64,000 nt of DNA, taken from positions 1 through 64,000 of the forward strand of contig CAZOGK010000010.1 in NCBI GenBank assembly GCA_964579295.1, in the 5' to 3' direction. This DNA is from JAAYYY01 sp964579295 (GTDB taxonomy: Bacteria > Chloroflexota > Anaerolineae > Promineifilales > Promineifilaceae). This document shows positions 7,512-16,324 of this stretch, one piece after another. The notes under the pieces are model-generated. The model had not been told where the DNA came from. It worked only from the letters and a program-made list of their open reading frames with translations, and did not search any database. The position numbers were made by a program, and so were the translations under genes. Within the stretch, counting starts at the first letter, position 1. The number at the start of each line of letters is the position of its first letter.

Positions 7512-8637
7512 AGATATCTCCCAGCGCTTCCCGCAGCTCGTTGAGGAAGCCCTTTTCGCGCTGGGGTATGACCTCTTTACCCAACGTTGAGGCCATCTCC
7601 TCAAACAGCTCTCGCTGCCGCTCGCTCAGGTCGGTGGGAACCTTGACCCGCGTCATCACCAGCTGATCGCCAGCGCCATGGCCGTTGCGGTGCGGCACGC
7701 CCCGCTCGCGCAGGCGGAAGACGGTGCCCGATTGTGTTCCGGCCGGTATTTTGAGCCGTTCTTCGCCATAGACCGTCGGCACGATGACCTCGTCGCCGAG
7801 CGCCGCCTGGGCGACGTTAATTTCCAGGTCCAGTACAATGTCGTCGTTACGCCGCTCAAAGAGCGGGTGGCGGCGCACGTTGATGAAGACGTACAGATTG
7901 CCCGGCGGCCCGCCGAAGCTGCCCGGCGCCCCCTCGCCGCTGTAGCGGATCTGCTGCTCGCTGCGGATGCCGGCCGGGATCTTCACTTTCAGCTCGCGCT
8001 GCTGCTGAACCTGCTTCTGGCCGAGGCAGGTGCGGCAAGGCGTGCTGACAATCTCCCCCTCGCCGCCGCAGCGTGGACAGGTAGCGACGTTGACATACTG
8101 GCCCAGGATCGACTGCTGCACACGCCGGACCTCGCCGGTGCCCTGGCACTCGGGACAGACCTCCGGCTGTGTGCCGGGCTCCGCACCCGAGCCATTGCAG
8201 TCCGGGCAGATCTCCGGCCGGACCAGCTCAATCACTCTTTCCGCGCCAAAGACAGCTTCCTCAAAGTCGATGGTCAGGTCGTAGCGCAGGTCGGCGCCCC
8301 GGCGCGGGCCACGACGACGCCGCCGTGTGGCGCCAAAGCCGCTGAAGAACTCCTCGAAGAAGTCGGCCATACCGCCAAAGCCGCTATAGGGATCGAAGCC
8401 TGCCCCGGCGCCGCGCACGCCGGCGTGACCAAAGCGGTCGTAGGCGGCCCGCTTGTTTTCGTCTGAGAGTACTTCGTAGGCCTCGCTCAGCTCTTTGAAC
8501 TTTTCTGCCGCCCCGTCCTCCGTACTCACGTCAGGATGGTATTGGCGCGCCAGTCGGCGATAGGCCTTCTTGATCTCTTCTTTTGTCGCCGTGCGCGAGG
8601 TCCCTAAGACCTCGTAATAATCTCGCTTCTGTGCCAT
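7498..8637 (-). CDS. dnaJ: Chaperone DnaJ (Hsp40)
   Basis: Co-chaperone that stimulates DnaK ATPase and delivers clients. Domains in order: J-domain (1-70, with HPD in RQYHPDVST), a Gly/Phe-rich linker (GAGAGFDPYSGFGG), a zinc domain near 145-215, and two beta-barrel client-binding domains. The zinc repeats read CPDCNGSG, CPECQGTG, CPRCGGEG and CRTCLGQK. All eight cysteines are kept, though the last repeat has lost its final glycine. Residues RRRRRGPRRG before the zinc domain make an unusually basic insert. The 379-aa length is normal. It lies 41 nt downstream of dnaK. Confidence 0.97.
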   Translation of the reverse strand: MAQKRDYYEVLGTSRTATKEEIKKAYRRLARQYHPDVSTEDGAAEKFKELSEAYEVLSDENKRAAYDRFGHAGVRGAGAGFDPYSGFGGMADFFEEFFSGFGATRRRRRGPRRGADLRYDLTIDFEEAVFGAERVIELVRPEICPDCNGSGAEPGTQPEVCPECQGTGEVRRVQQSILGQYVNVATCPRCGGEGEIVSTPCRTCLGQKQVQQQRELKVKIPAGIRSEQQIRYSGEGAPGSFGGPPGNLYVFINVRRHPLFERRNDDIVLDLEINVAQAALGDEVIVPTVYGEERLKIPAGTQSGTVFRLRERGVPHRNGHGAGDQLVMTRVKVPTDLSERQRELFEEMASTLGKEVIPQREKGFLNELREALGDIFGRS

Positions 8638-8678
8638 AGTCCCTTTACACCCGCGCTTCTCCGGCGACCCTTCCCTTA

Positions 8679-10580
8679 TCAGGCGTCGCCAACGTCACCC
8701 TCAGCCACGCCCTCTTCCGCCTCGGCTGTCGTCTCGGGCGCGCCGTCGCCATCGGCGCCAACGCCATCGCCGTCGCCATCCTGGTAGAGGGCCAGCCCCG
8801 CCTGCTGCAGCGCCGTCTGCAGCTGGGTAATCTCCTGGCGGATGGCGACGGCGTCGTTCTCCTCCAGCGTGGCGCGCATCCGTTCCATCTGCTGGCGCAG
8901 CGATTCAGCTTGCGCCGGCGGCACCCGCTCGCCATTCTCGGCCAGGAAGCGCTCGCAACTGTAGAGCGTTGTATCCGCCAGATTACGGGCCTCGGCGGCC
9001 TCGCGGAACTGCCGGTCGTCGGCAGCGTGCTGGTCGGCCGCCTGCACCATCTCCTCGATTTCCTCGCCGGTCAACCCGCTAGAGGGAATGATCTGCATCG
9101 CCTGTTCCCGCCCCGTGGCTTTGTCCAGCGCGCTCACGTGGAGGATGCCGTCGGCGTTGATGTCAAAGGTCACTTCAATTTGTGGCAGGCCGCGCGGCGC
9201 CGGGGGGATGCCGTCGAGAATGAACTTGCCCAGACTCTTGTTATTGAGCGCCATCGGGCGCTCACCCTGCACTACGTGAATCTCAACCTTTGTCTGCCCA
9301 TCGGAGGCCGTCGAGAAGATCTGGCTCTTGCGGCTGGGAATGGTGGTGTTACGCTCGATCAACGGCGTGGCGACGCCGCCCAGCGTTTCGATGCCCAGCG
9401 TCAGCGGCGTCACGTCGAGCAGCAGCACGTCGGTGACATCGCCGGCCAGCACGCCGCCCTGGATGGCCGCGCCCAGCGCCACCACTTCATCCGGGTTGAC
9501 GCCCTTGTGCGGCGGCCGCCCGAAAAAGCGCTCGACGGCGTTCTGGATGGCGGGCATGCGTGTCATGCCGCCCACGAGAACCACCTCGGAGATGGCATTG
9601 GGCGACAGCTCCGCATCGGCGAGGGCGCGACGAATTGGCCCAATTGTCCGTTCCACGAGATCCTCGGTCAGTTGTTCAAACTTGGCCCGCGTCAGGGTCA
9701 GCAGCAAATGTTTCGGCCCCTCGCTGTCGGCGGTGATATAGGGCAGGTTGATTTCCGTCTGCAGCGTCGTCGAAAGCTCGATTTTGGCTTTCTCGGAAGC
9801 CTCGCGCAGCCGCTGCAGCGCCTGTGGATCGCGGCGCAGGTCGATCCCTTCCGCCATGCGGAACTGCTCGGCGGCCCAGTCGATGATCCGCTGATCAAAG
9901 TCGTCGCCGCCGAGGAAGGTGTCGCCATTTGTGGAGCGCACCTCGAAGACGCCATCGCCCACTTCGAGGATGGAGATGTCGAAGGTTCCGCCGCCGAGGT
10001 CATAGACGGCGATGGTCTCGTCCTTATCACTGTCCAGTCCATAGGCCAGGGAGGAAGCCGTCGGCTCGTTGACGATGCGCAGCACTTCCAGCCCGGCAAT
10101 GCGTCCGGCGTCCTTCGTGGCCTGGCGCTGACTATCGTTAAAGTAGGCAGGGACAGTGATCACCGCCTGGCTGACCGGGTGGCCCAGATAGGCTTCGGCG
10201 TCCTTCTTGATCTTCTGCAGAATCATCGCCGAGATTTCCGGTGGCGAATATTCCTGGCCATTCATGGCGACGCGCACATCGCCATTGAGCGCCTCCCGCA
10301 CCTGATATGAGACGTAATCACGCCCGCGCCGCACCTCAGGGTCCTCATATTTGCGGCCCATGAAGCGCTTCACGGAGTAAATCGTATTCTCCGGGTTGAC
10401 GACAGCCTGGCGCTTGGCGACCTGGCCTACCATCCGCTCTTCCGTTTTCGGATTAACCGCGACGATTGAGGGGAAAAGCCGGCCCCCTTCGGCGCTGGAA
10501 ATGACAACCGGCTCGCCTCCCTCCATCACGGCGACGACGGAGTTCGTCGTGCCCAAATCAATGCCCAGGACTTTGCTCAT
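8679..10580 (-). CDS. dnaK: Chaperone DnaK (Hsp70)
   Basis: ATP-driven Hsp70 chaperone of 633 aa. The nucleotide-binding domain opens with LGIDLGTTNSVVAVMEGG and carries IVNEPTASSLAYGLD, VYDLGGGTFDISILE and VLVGGMTRMPAIQ. The hydrophobic linker DVLLLDVTPLTLGIET leads to the substrate-binding domain. The tail is Asp/Gly-rich (DGDGDGVGADGDG) and does not end in the EEVD-like motif seen in some homologues. GGGGAAGG precedes the ATG. It is the third gene of the CIRCE-controlled operon. Confidence 0.98.
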   Translation of the reverse strand: MSKVLGIDLGTTNSVVAVMEGGEPVVISSAEGGRLFPSIVAVNPKTEERMVGQVAKRQAVVNPENTIYSVKRFMGRKYEDPEVRRGRDYVSYQVREALNGDVRVAMNGQEYSPPEISAMILQKIKKDAEAYLGHPVSQAVITVPAYFNDSQRQATKDAGRIAGLEVLRIVNEPTASSLAYGLDSDKDETIAVYDLGGGTFDISILEVGDGVFEVRSTNGDTFLGGDDFDQRIIDWAAEQFRMAEGIDLRRDPQALQRLREASEKAKIELSTTLQTEINLPYITADSEGPKHLLLTLTRAKFEQLTEDLVERTIGPIRRALADAELSPNAISEVVLVGGMTRMPAIQNAVERFFGRPPHKGVNPDEVVALGAAIQGGVLAGDVTDVLLLDVTPLTLGIETLGGVATPLIERNTTIPSRKSQIFSTASDGQTKVEIHVVQGERPMALNNKSLGKFILDGIPPAPRGLPQIEVTFDINADGILHVSALDKATGREQAMQIIPSSGLTGEEIEEMVQAADQHAADDRQFREAAEARNLADTTLYSCERFLAENGERVPPAQAESLRQQMERMRATLEENDAVAIRQEITQLQTALQQAGLALYQDGDGDGVGADGDGAPETTAEAEEGVAEGDVGDA

Positions 10581-10589
10581 TACCTTCCC

Positions 10590-11177
10590 CTACTGCGCCA
10601 CAATGACCATTGCCGGCCGGATCAGGCGCTGCTCCAGCCGGTAACCGCTGCGCAGCTCGCGTACAACGGTGCCGCTATCATACTCTTCAGACGCCTCTTG
10701 CATCACGGCGTCGTGTATATTCGGGTCAAAGGCCTCGCCGATCGTGGGAATCCGCTCGATGCCTTCGCCGTCCAGGATGCCAACCAGCTTGCGATGGACG
10801 AGGACGATTCCATCAAACCAGTCGTCCTGCGCGATCGCCGGGGGAGCGGCGTCGAGCGCGCGTTCAAAGTCGTCGAGAATAGGCAGCAGGCGGCTAATGA
10901 CCTCAATCGTGGCGTTCTGGCGCGCCTCGGCCCGGCTCTTCTCCAGCCGCTTGCGGGCGTTGGCAAATTCGGCCCGCTCGCGCTGCCAGCCGTCGAGGTA
11001 TTCGGCGGCCTGCGCTTCGGCTTTCTCCAGCCGTTCCGCCAGCGTCAGCTCCGCAACGGGCGTCTCGCCGTCGACGGCCTCTGTAACGGCCGCAGCGGGC
11101 TGCCCGGTAGCTTCCGCCGCGGCGAGCTGCCCGGTAGCTTCCGCCGCCTCGTCCTGCTCAAAATCAGTATCACTCAT
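10590..11177 (-). CDS. grpE: Nucleotide exchange factor GrpE
   Basis: GrpE releases ADP from DnaK. The 195-aa protein has an acidic, Ala-rich N terminus with a tandem repeat of AAEATGQ(L/P)A, a long coiled coil (about 45-90, AERLEKAEAQAAEYLDGWQR), and the beta-wing domain with the family motif GEAFDPNIHDAVMQEASEEY near 145-165. The ATG lies 2 nt after the hrcA stop and dnaK follows 9 nt later, so translation is probably coupled through the operon. Confidence 0.96.
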   Translation of the reverse strand: MSDTDFEQDEAAEATGQLAAAEATGQPAAAVTEAVDGETPVAELTLAERLEKAEAQAAEYLDGWQRERAEFANARKRLEKSRAEARQNATIEVISRLLPILDDFERALDAAPPAIAQDDWFDGIVLVHRKLVGILDGEGIERIPTIGEAFDPNIHDAVMQEASEEYDSGTVVRELRSGYRLEQRLIRPAMVIVAQ

Positions 11178-11179
11178 GG

Positions 11180-12250
11180 CTATTTCCCTGTGGCATCGTC
11201 GCCCGACGAACTCTCCGTCAGCAACGATTTATCTACATAGTAGTCAAAGACAAAGCTGCTCATAATGTCGGCTACGTAGCGCACGGCCGAAATGTTTCGG
11301 CCATAGGGCATGCGCGTCGGGCCCAGGACGGCCAGCTCGCCGGCCAGATCATCGGCCGCGCCGTAGCGGCTGACAATAATGGCGCAGTCCTTCAGCTCTT
11401 CCCAGCGGCCTTCGCCGCCGATAATCACCTGTACGCCGCTGGCGTCGCTGTCTGAGACCTGCGAGAGCACATCGGCCAGCAGCGTCCGCTCTTCCAGAAC
11501 ACGTACCGCCTGGCGCGTCCCCTCATCTTCCAACAGATTGACGACGCCATCACGATAGACATCGCTGATATCGCGCGCATCGGCCAGCCGGATTGTGTCC
11601 ATCACCAGCCGGGCCACGTCCAGTTCCAGGTCCTGACCCTCAAGCGGGCCGAGACGGGCCGCCATCTCCGCCGCCGAGCGCCCATCACAGATGCGGTTGA
11701 GCCGCTCGGCCGCGGCGCTCAGACGTTCCTGCTCCAGCGGCTCTGCCAGCGTCAGCATCTGCTGTTTCACGTCGCCGCCATAGAGGACAAGGATCATCAA
11801 GACCAGGCGGCCCTGGGTGGAAACCAGCTCAATATGCTTGAAACGGTTGGGGCGCGGCCGGGGAGAGGTAATGACGCTGGCGCCATGAGAGGCGCGCGCC
11901 AGTACGGCCGCCGCCAGCCGCATCCATTGCTCCAGCTCGAGCCGCGCCTGGTGAAACTGGTGGCGTATCATCTGCTGCTCGCGCAGCGGCAGCTCGAACT
12001 CGCCCAGCAGGCGCTGCACGAAGTAGCGATAGCCGCTCTCGCTTGGAATGCGCGCTGCCGACGTGTGCAGCTGGGTCAGATAGCCGAGCTCGTCCAGGGC
12101 TGCCAGCTCGTTGCGAACAGTCGCCGAGCTGACGTCGAGACCAAACTGCTCGACCAGCCGCTTGGAGCCAACCGGGCTGCCCGTCTCAATATAGGCACGA
12201 ACCACGAGACCGAGAATATGCTCCTGACGGTCGGTCAATCTTTCTGTCAT
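11180..12250 (-). CDS. hrcA: Heat-inducible transcription repressor HrcA
   Basis: HrcA binds CIRCE operators and represses class I heat-shock genes; its activity depends on GroEL in studied bacteria. The 356-aa protein has an N-terminal winged helix (RQEHILGLVVRAYIETGSPV, then SSATVRNELAALDELGYL) and the C-terminal GAF-like domain. Family motifs near the C terminus include GGEGRWEELKDCAIIVSRYG and GPTRMPYGRNISAVRYVADI. It is first in the operon, directly behind a perfect CIRCE, which implies autoregulation. Confidence 0.97.
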   Translation of the reverse strand: MTERLTDRQEHILGLVVRAYIETGSPVGSKRLVEQFGLDVSSATVRNELAALDELGYLTQLHTSAARIPSESGYRYFVQRLLGEFELPLREQQMIRHQFHQARLELEQWMRLAAAVLARASHGASVITSPRPRPNRFKHIELVSTQGRLVLMILVLYGGDVKQQMLTLAEPLEQERLSAAAERLNRICDGRSAAEMAARLGPLEGQDLELDVARLVMDTIRLADARDISDVYRDGVVNLLEDEGTRQAVRVLEERTLLADVLSQVSDSDASGVQVIIGGEGRWEELKDCAIIVSRYGAADDLAGELAVLGPTRMPYGRNISAVRYVADIMSSFVFDYYVDKSLLTESSSGDDATGK

Positions 12251-12287
12251 GATGGTTGCCTGCTGGTCCTTTCGCCTTGTAACAAAA

Positions 12288-12314
12288 TTAGCACTCTCTG
12301 CAAAAGAGTGCTAA
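12288..12314 (-). promoter_or_regulatory. CIRCE operator
   Basis: TTAGCACTC-N9-GAGTGCTAA matches the canonical HrcA-binding inverted repeat at all 18 positions. It lies 38 nt upstream of hrcA and about 16 nt downstream of the -10 box, overlapping the early transcribed region. Confidence 0.97.
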
Positions 12315-12329
12315 TTGTGTCCGTCCCGT

Positions 12330-12358
12330 ACTATAGCACGGCTAAATAGGAGCGTCAA
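12330..12358 (-). promoter_or_regulatory. Sigma-A promoter of the hrcA operon
   Basis: On the - strand TTGACG (12358-12353), a 17-nt spacer and TATAGT (12335-12330) precede CIRCE. The predicted start near 12323 puts the whole operator in the first transcribed bases, so bound HrcA would block initiation or clearance. Confidence 0.85.
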
Positions 12359-12395
12359 ATGACGGCGGCGCTGTGCGCCGCCTTCCCCGCCGCGC

Positions 12396-13940
12396 CTATT
12401 CTTCCAGCGCCGCAGCCGCTTCCGTCTCGCCGCGCCCGTTTGCGCCCCCATCGACGACCGGCAGCGCCGTCTGGGTGCGATGGCTGGTGAGCTGCCCTGC
12501 CCCATTGCCGTCCGCTTCCGGCCGCGCGCGGCCCAGGATACGCACCACAATCTGCCAGATGGTGCGCACCACAATCTTGATGTCCAGCAATACCGACCAG
12601 TTTTCCGTGTACCACAGATCGTACTTGGTGCGCTCTTCGATGGAGGTATCGCCGCGCAGCCCATTGACCTGCGCCCAGCCGGTCATGCCCGCCTTCTCAC
12701 GGTGGCGGTCCATATAGCGCGGCACCGTGCGCCGGAACTCCTCCACGTAGTAGGGTTGCTCCGGGCGTGGCCCGACCAGGCTCATCTCTCCGAGGAGCAC
12801 GTTGATCAGGTTGGGCAGCTCGTCTACGTCCACGCGACGCAACAGCCGGCCCAGCCTCGTCTGGCGCGGATCTTCGTCGACGGTCCACCCAGGCCCCCTA
12901 CTCTCGGCGTCGCGCCGCATCGAGCGGAACTTGATCAGCTTGAACGGCCGCCCATCTAGGCCCATGCGGTCCTGCACGAAGAAGGCGGAGCCTGGCGACT
13001 CCAGCTTGATGGCCAGCGCGACGAGCAGCATCAGCGGCGCAAAGAGGACGAGCCCCACCAGCGCGCCAAGAATGTCGATCAGACGCTTGAGGAAGAGCAT
13101 ATAGCCGCGCAGCGCATAATTACGCACGGTCAGCAGCGGCAGCCCGCCGAGGTCGTCTATACCTGCCTGCGACGTTACAAATTGGAAGATATCCGGGAAG
13201 ACCTTGATGGAGACCCGCCCCCGCTCGCAGAAGGACATGACCTTCACCACTTCGCGGTGGCCTTTCTCCGGGATGGCGATGATGACTTCGTCAATACCCA
13301 GCCTGGCGATCAGCTCCGGCAGATCCTCTTCGCTGCCCAGAACGGGCAACCCGAGGAAGGATTCAGCGTGATCGTCGTCGTCAATGACACCGAGCAGCTC
13401 GTAACCCAGGTGCGGCGACCATTGGATGCGCTGGACGATAATGCGGGCCACATCGCCCGTGCCCACTACCACGAGACGGTCTTTGCCGATACCACGCTCG
13501 CGTAGGTTTTCGCGGATGAGCTGATGGACGGCGCGGCCGAGCATAATCAGGACGATGCTTAAGATCCAGGCATAGATGACCATCACGCGCGGATAGTCTA
13601 CTTCCAGAGCCGTGCCCTTGAAGACAAAGGCAGCGACAGCCACGGAGAGAATCGTCGCCAGCGTGACACTGGCAAAGACGGCGTAGAACTGGTCAACGCG
13701 CGACATGGCCCGCGGCACATAATACTGGCGATAAATCATGAGCGTGCCGACGACGGCCAGAACCTGTACGCCCATTAGCCCGGCATAGGCGCCGAACGGC
13801 GCCAGGTTCTCCACTTCGGCCGGCCAGGGAATCTCGGCGCGGAGGCGGTAGGCAAGCACAAACGCCGTCGCCGTCATCACCGCGTCGAGCAGGATGAGCG
13901 TGACCGCATAGAGATTCTTAACCTGTTGTGTCTTCATCAC
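12396..13940 (-). CDS. Polyprenyl-phosphate hexose-1-phosphate transferase
   Basis: A membrane enzyme of the WbaP/EpsE/CpsE class that starts exopolysaccharide repeat units by moving a sugar-1-phosphate onto undecaprenyl phosphate. The 514-aa chain has four or five N-terminal membrane segments (to about 125) and a CoA-binding-like Rossmann domain (DRLVVVGTGDVARII). Then comes the catalytic bacterial-transferase domain with its re-entrant helix (LKRLIDILGALVGLVLFAP) and the motifs FFVQDRMGLDG, KFRSMRRDAE, VDELPNLINVLLGEMSLVGP and KAGMTGWAQVNGLRG. The sugar is not predictable. The gene follows a GT2 gene by 15 nt, forming a small polysaccharide operon. Confidence 0.92.
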   Translation of the reverse strand: MMKTQQVKNLYAVTLILLDAVMTATAFVLAYRLRAEIPWPAEVENLAPFGAYAGLMGVQVLAVVGTLMIYRQYYVPRAMSRVDQFYAVFASVTLATILSVAVAAFVFKGTALEVDYPRVMVIYAWILSIVLIMLGRAVHQLIRENLRERGIGKDRLVVVGTGDVARIIVQRIQWSPHLGYELLGVIDDDDHAESFLGLPVLGSEEDLPELIARLGIDEVIIAIPEKGHREVVKVMSFCERGRVSIKVFPDIFQFVTSQAGIDDLGGLPLLTVRNYALRGYMLFLKRLIDILGALVGLVLFAPLMLLVALAIKLESPGSAFFVQDRMGLDGRPFKLIKFRSMRRDAESRGPGWTVDEDPRQTRLGRLLRRVDVDELPNLINVLLGEMSLVGPRPEQPYYVEEFRRTVPRYMDRHREKAGMTGWAQVNGLRGDTSIEERTKYDLWYTENWSVLLDIKIVVRTIWQIVVRILGRARPEADGNGAGQLTSHRTQTALPVVDGGANGRGETEAAAALEE

Positions 13941-13955
13941 TCACTTGGACCGCGG

Positions 13956-14894
13956 CTACAGCGGCGCTGCCTCCAGTGCGGCCTGCTCGCCGAAGCGGCG
14001 CCGCTGCAGCAGCTTATCGCCGCCCAGGACATCGCCCCACAGCGGGCGGCCGCCTTTCAGGGCAATGCCCAGCAAGACGCCTACATGTAGCCAGAGCGGC
14101 GTCGTCTGGCGGTAGTGTTTGTAGTAAAAAATCAGCATGGCCCGGTAAAACTCGACCTGAGCGCGCGCGTTCTGCTTGCTGGAAGCGCGCTTGACGTGCA
14201 GGACCGTAACGGCAGGATTATAGACCACTTTCCAGCCGCAGTCCTTTATTCGCTTAGCCCAGTCCAGATCCTCCCCATACATCCAGAAGCGGTCGTCCAT
14301 CAAGCCCACAGTGCGCACCGCCTCGCCGCGCACCAGCATAAAGGCGCCTACCACGGAGTCCACTTCAGCCAGCTCATGCTCGTCCAGGTAAGTCATGTTG
14401 TAGCGCGCAAAGCGCGGCGAGCGGGGGAAGAGACGGCTCAGCCCGACCATACGATAGAACAAAGCCGCCATCGAATCAAAACCACGGCGGCAGGCCAGGT
14501 CCAGCGAGCCATCAGGCAGCACCAGCCGCGGGCCGGCGACGCCCACGTCTGGCTCTGCATCCATGTAAGCCAACATCGTCGCCAGCGCGTCCGGCGGCAG
14601 CTCCGTATCCGGGTTGAGCAAGAGGGCATAGCGCGGCCCGTCTTCGTCCTCAACGCCCAGCGCGCGCAGCCCCTGGTTATTGGCGGCCGGGTAGCCGACA
14701 TTCTGCTGGTTGGCAAGCAGGAGCACGTCGGGAAACTCGTCGCGCACCAGCACGACGCTGTCGTCGCGCGACGCATTATCGACGACACAGACGCGGAAGC
14801 TAAAATCACCCTCGCTCGCAAAGACAGATTGGAGGCAGCGCCGCAGCAACGCCGCTACATTATAGTTGACGATGACGATGGCCAGATCAAGCAC
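13956..14894 (-). CDS. Family 2 glycosyltransferase
   Basis: A GT-A fold transferase, probably adding a sugar in the same polysaccharide pathway as its neighbour. The N terminus LAIVIVNYN and the nucleotide-binding region LLLNPDTELPPDAL (DxE metal motif region) are typical of the rhamnosyltransferase-like GT2 branch, as is MYGEDLDWAKRIKDCGWKV (ED-x-D-W catalytic motif). The start is taken as GTG at 14894, preceded by AAGGAAG at a 7-nt spacing and giving 312 aa. An ATG at 14948 is possible but adds a non-conserved basic stretch. The C terminus has one hydrophobic segment. Confidence 0.9.
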   Translation of the reverse strand: MLDLAIVIVNYNVAALLRRCLQSVFASEGDFSFRVCVVDNASRDDSVVLVRDEFPDVLLLANQQNVGYPAANNQGLRALGVEDEDGPRYALLLNPDTELPPDALATMLAYMDAEPDVGVAGPRLVLPDGSLDLACRRGFDSMAALFYRMVGLSRLFPRSPRFARYNMTYLDEHELAEVDSVVGAFMLVRGEAVRTVGLMDDRFWMYGEDLDWAKRIKDCGWKVVYNPAVTVLHVKRASSKQNARAQVEFYRAMLIFYYKHYRQTTPLWLHVGVLLGIALKGGRPLWGDVLGGDKLLQRRRFGEQAALEAAPL

Positions 14895-15078
14895 GAACCT
14901 GCTTCCTTCTTCGCAGCGCCGCGACCGAGCAACCCTCTTATCTGTCATTCTAGCACAGCCACTAGCGCCCACAAACAGCCGAGGACCACGCTTAGTGGTT
15001 GTTCAGCCTACGTCAACACAACGCTAACATCTGGCAGCTAGACTGAACGCGAGCAGTTACACCTATTTGGAGCAATCT

Positions 15079-16278
15079 ATGACTCGACGCACCATCTATC
15101 CCACTCTCTTCGTGATCTACTCTCTGGTTCTGGTCATCGCCGGCTTCTGGATGGGCCAGCGCGGCTGGCCTTTGCTGCAGCTTGGCATTCCCTCGGCGTC
15201 GCTGCTGCCGGAGGAAGCCGAGGCGCTGCAGCCGCTTGTCGAGGTGTGGAAACTGGCCAATGACCGCTTCTTCGAGCAGCCCATCGACCAGGAGGCGGCA
15301 GTCCAGGGCGCAATCGACGGCCTGCTCGCTACCCTGGGCGATCCCTACACGCGCTATCTGCCGCCGGCCAGCGAGGCGGCCGCCCGCAGCGAGATGGAAG
15401 GAGAATTAGAAGGGATTGGCGTCGTCGTCGAGGAGATCGACGGCGCTATCACGATCGTCTCCCCGTTTGAAGGGTCGCCAGCGGAAGCGGCCGGCTTGCA
15501 GACGGGAGATATTATCCGCGCAGCTGACGGCGTCGAGGTCACCGGTATCGGTCTTAACGCCGCCGCCGAGCTGATCCGCGGGCCAGCCGGCAGCAGCGTT
15601 CACCTGGTCATCGAGCGCGAGGGCGCGACCTTTAGCGTTGATGTGACACGAGCCGTGATCGAGGTGCCTAGCGTCCGCGGCGAAATGCTGGAAGAGGGTG
15701 TGGCCTACGTGCGCCTGAGTCGCTTCACGAATCGCACGACCGAAGAGCTGCAGGCGATCCTGGAGGATCTGCAGGGGCAGAACCCGGCCGGCCTCATCCT
15801 TGACCTGCGCGGCAATCCGGGCGGTGGTCTGACGGCGGCCGTAGAGGTGGCCGACGAGTTCCTGGACGAGGGCGTGGTCCTGGTGGAGCGCTTTGGCGAC
15901 GGCCAGGATCGCGTCTATCGCTCCGATAACAGCGGAGCGGCGCAGGACGGGCCGATGGTCGTGCTCATCGACGAGGGCAGCGCCAGCGCCTCGGAAGTGC
16001 TGGCCGGGGCATTGCGGGATCGGGGGCGGGCGACGTTGATCGGCAGCACATCCTTTGGCAAAGGCACGGTACAGACCTGGCACGCATTGAGCAACGGCGG
16101 CGGCGTGCGCATCACCATCGCGCGCTGGCTGACGCCCGACGGTCATTGGGTAGACGAAGGCGGCCTTGAACCGGCCGAGTCGGTGGCGCTGCCGCAAGCG
16201 GGAGAAGCCTTTGTCGACACCCAGCTCGACGCTGCCGTGGAATTCCTCACGCGCCCAGCGGCGGCGACAGGGCCATGA
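15079..16278 (+). CDS. ctpA: C-terminal processing protease, S41 family
   Basis: A membrane-anchored serine protease with a Ser-Lys dyad that trims proteins at their C termini outside the cytoplasm. Residues 8-24 form a signal anchor. A PDZ domain spans about 112-190. The catalytic core has LDLRGNPGGG (242-250), the serine in SASASE (301-306) and Lys328 in FGKGTVQ. The RWLTPDGHWVDEGGLEP tail is characteristic of CtpA. ATG at 15079 is preferred because TGGAG lies 7 nt upstream. The 399-aa length is normal. It converges on recN, leaving a 46-nt gap with no clear terminator. Confidence 0.94.
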   Translation: MTRRTIYPTLFVIYSLVLVIAGFWMGQRGWPLLQLGIPSASLLPEEAEALQPLVEVWKLANDRFFEQPIDQEAAVQGAIDGLLATLGDPYTRYLPPASEAAARSEMEGELEGIGVVVEEIDGAITIVSPFEGSPAEAAGLQTGDIIRAADGVEVTGIGLNAAAELIRGPAGSSVHLVIEREGATFSVDVTRAVIEVPSVRGEMLEEGVAYVRLSRFTNRTTEELQAILEDLQGQNPAGLILDLRGNPGGGLTAAVEVADEFLDEGVVLVERFGDGQDRVYRSDNSGAAQDGPMVVLIDEGSASASEVLAGALRDRGRATLIGSTSFGKGTVQTWHALSNGGGVRITIARWLTPDGHWVDEGGLEPAESVALPQAGEAFVDTQLDAAVEFLTRPAAATGP

Positions 16279-16324
16279 CCACTTCTCCCAGTTCGCCTCC
16301 GCCCGTCACGTTGTCGATGGTTTC

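Noticed and set aside
8910..10310. A 466-codon open frame on the + strand opposite dnaK
   Set aside because: It is a third-position GC shadow of dnaK on the other strand. It has no family motif and no ribosome-binding site, while dnaK is certain.
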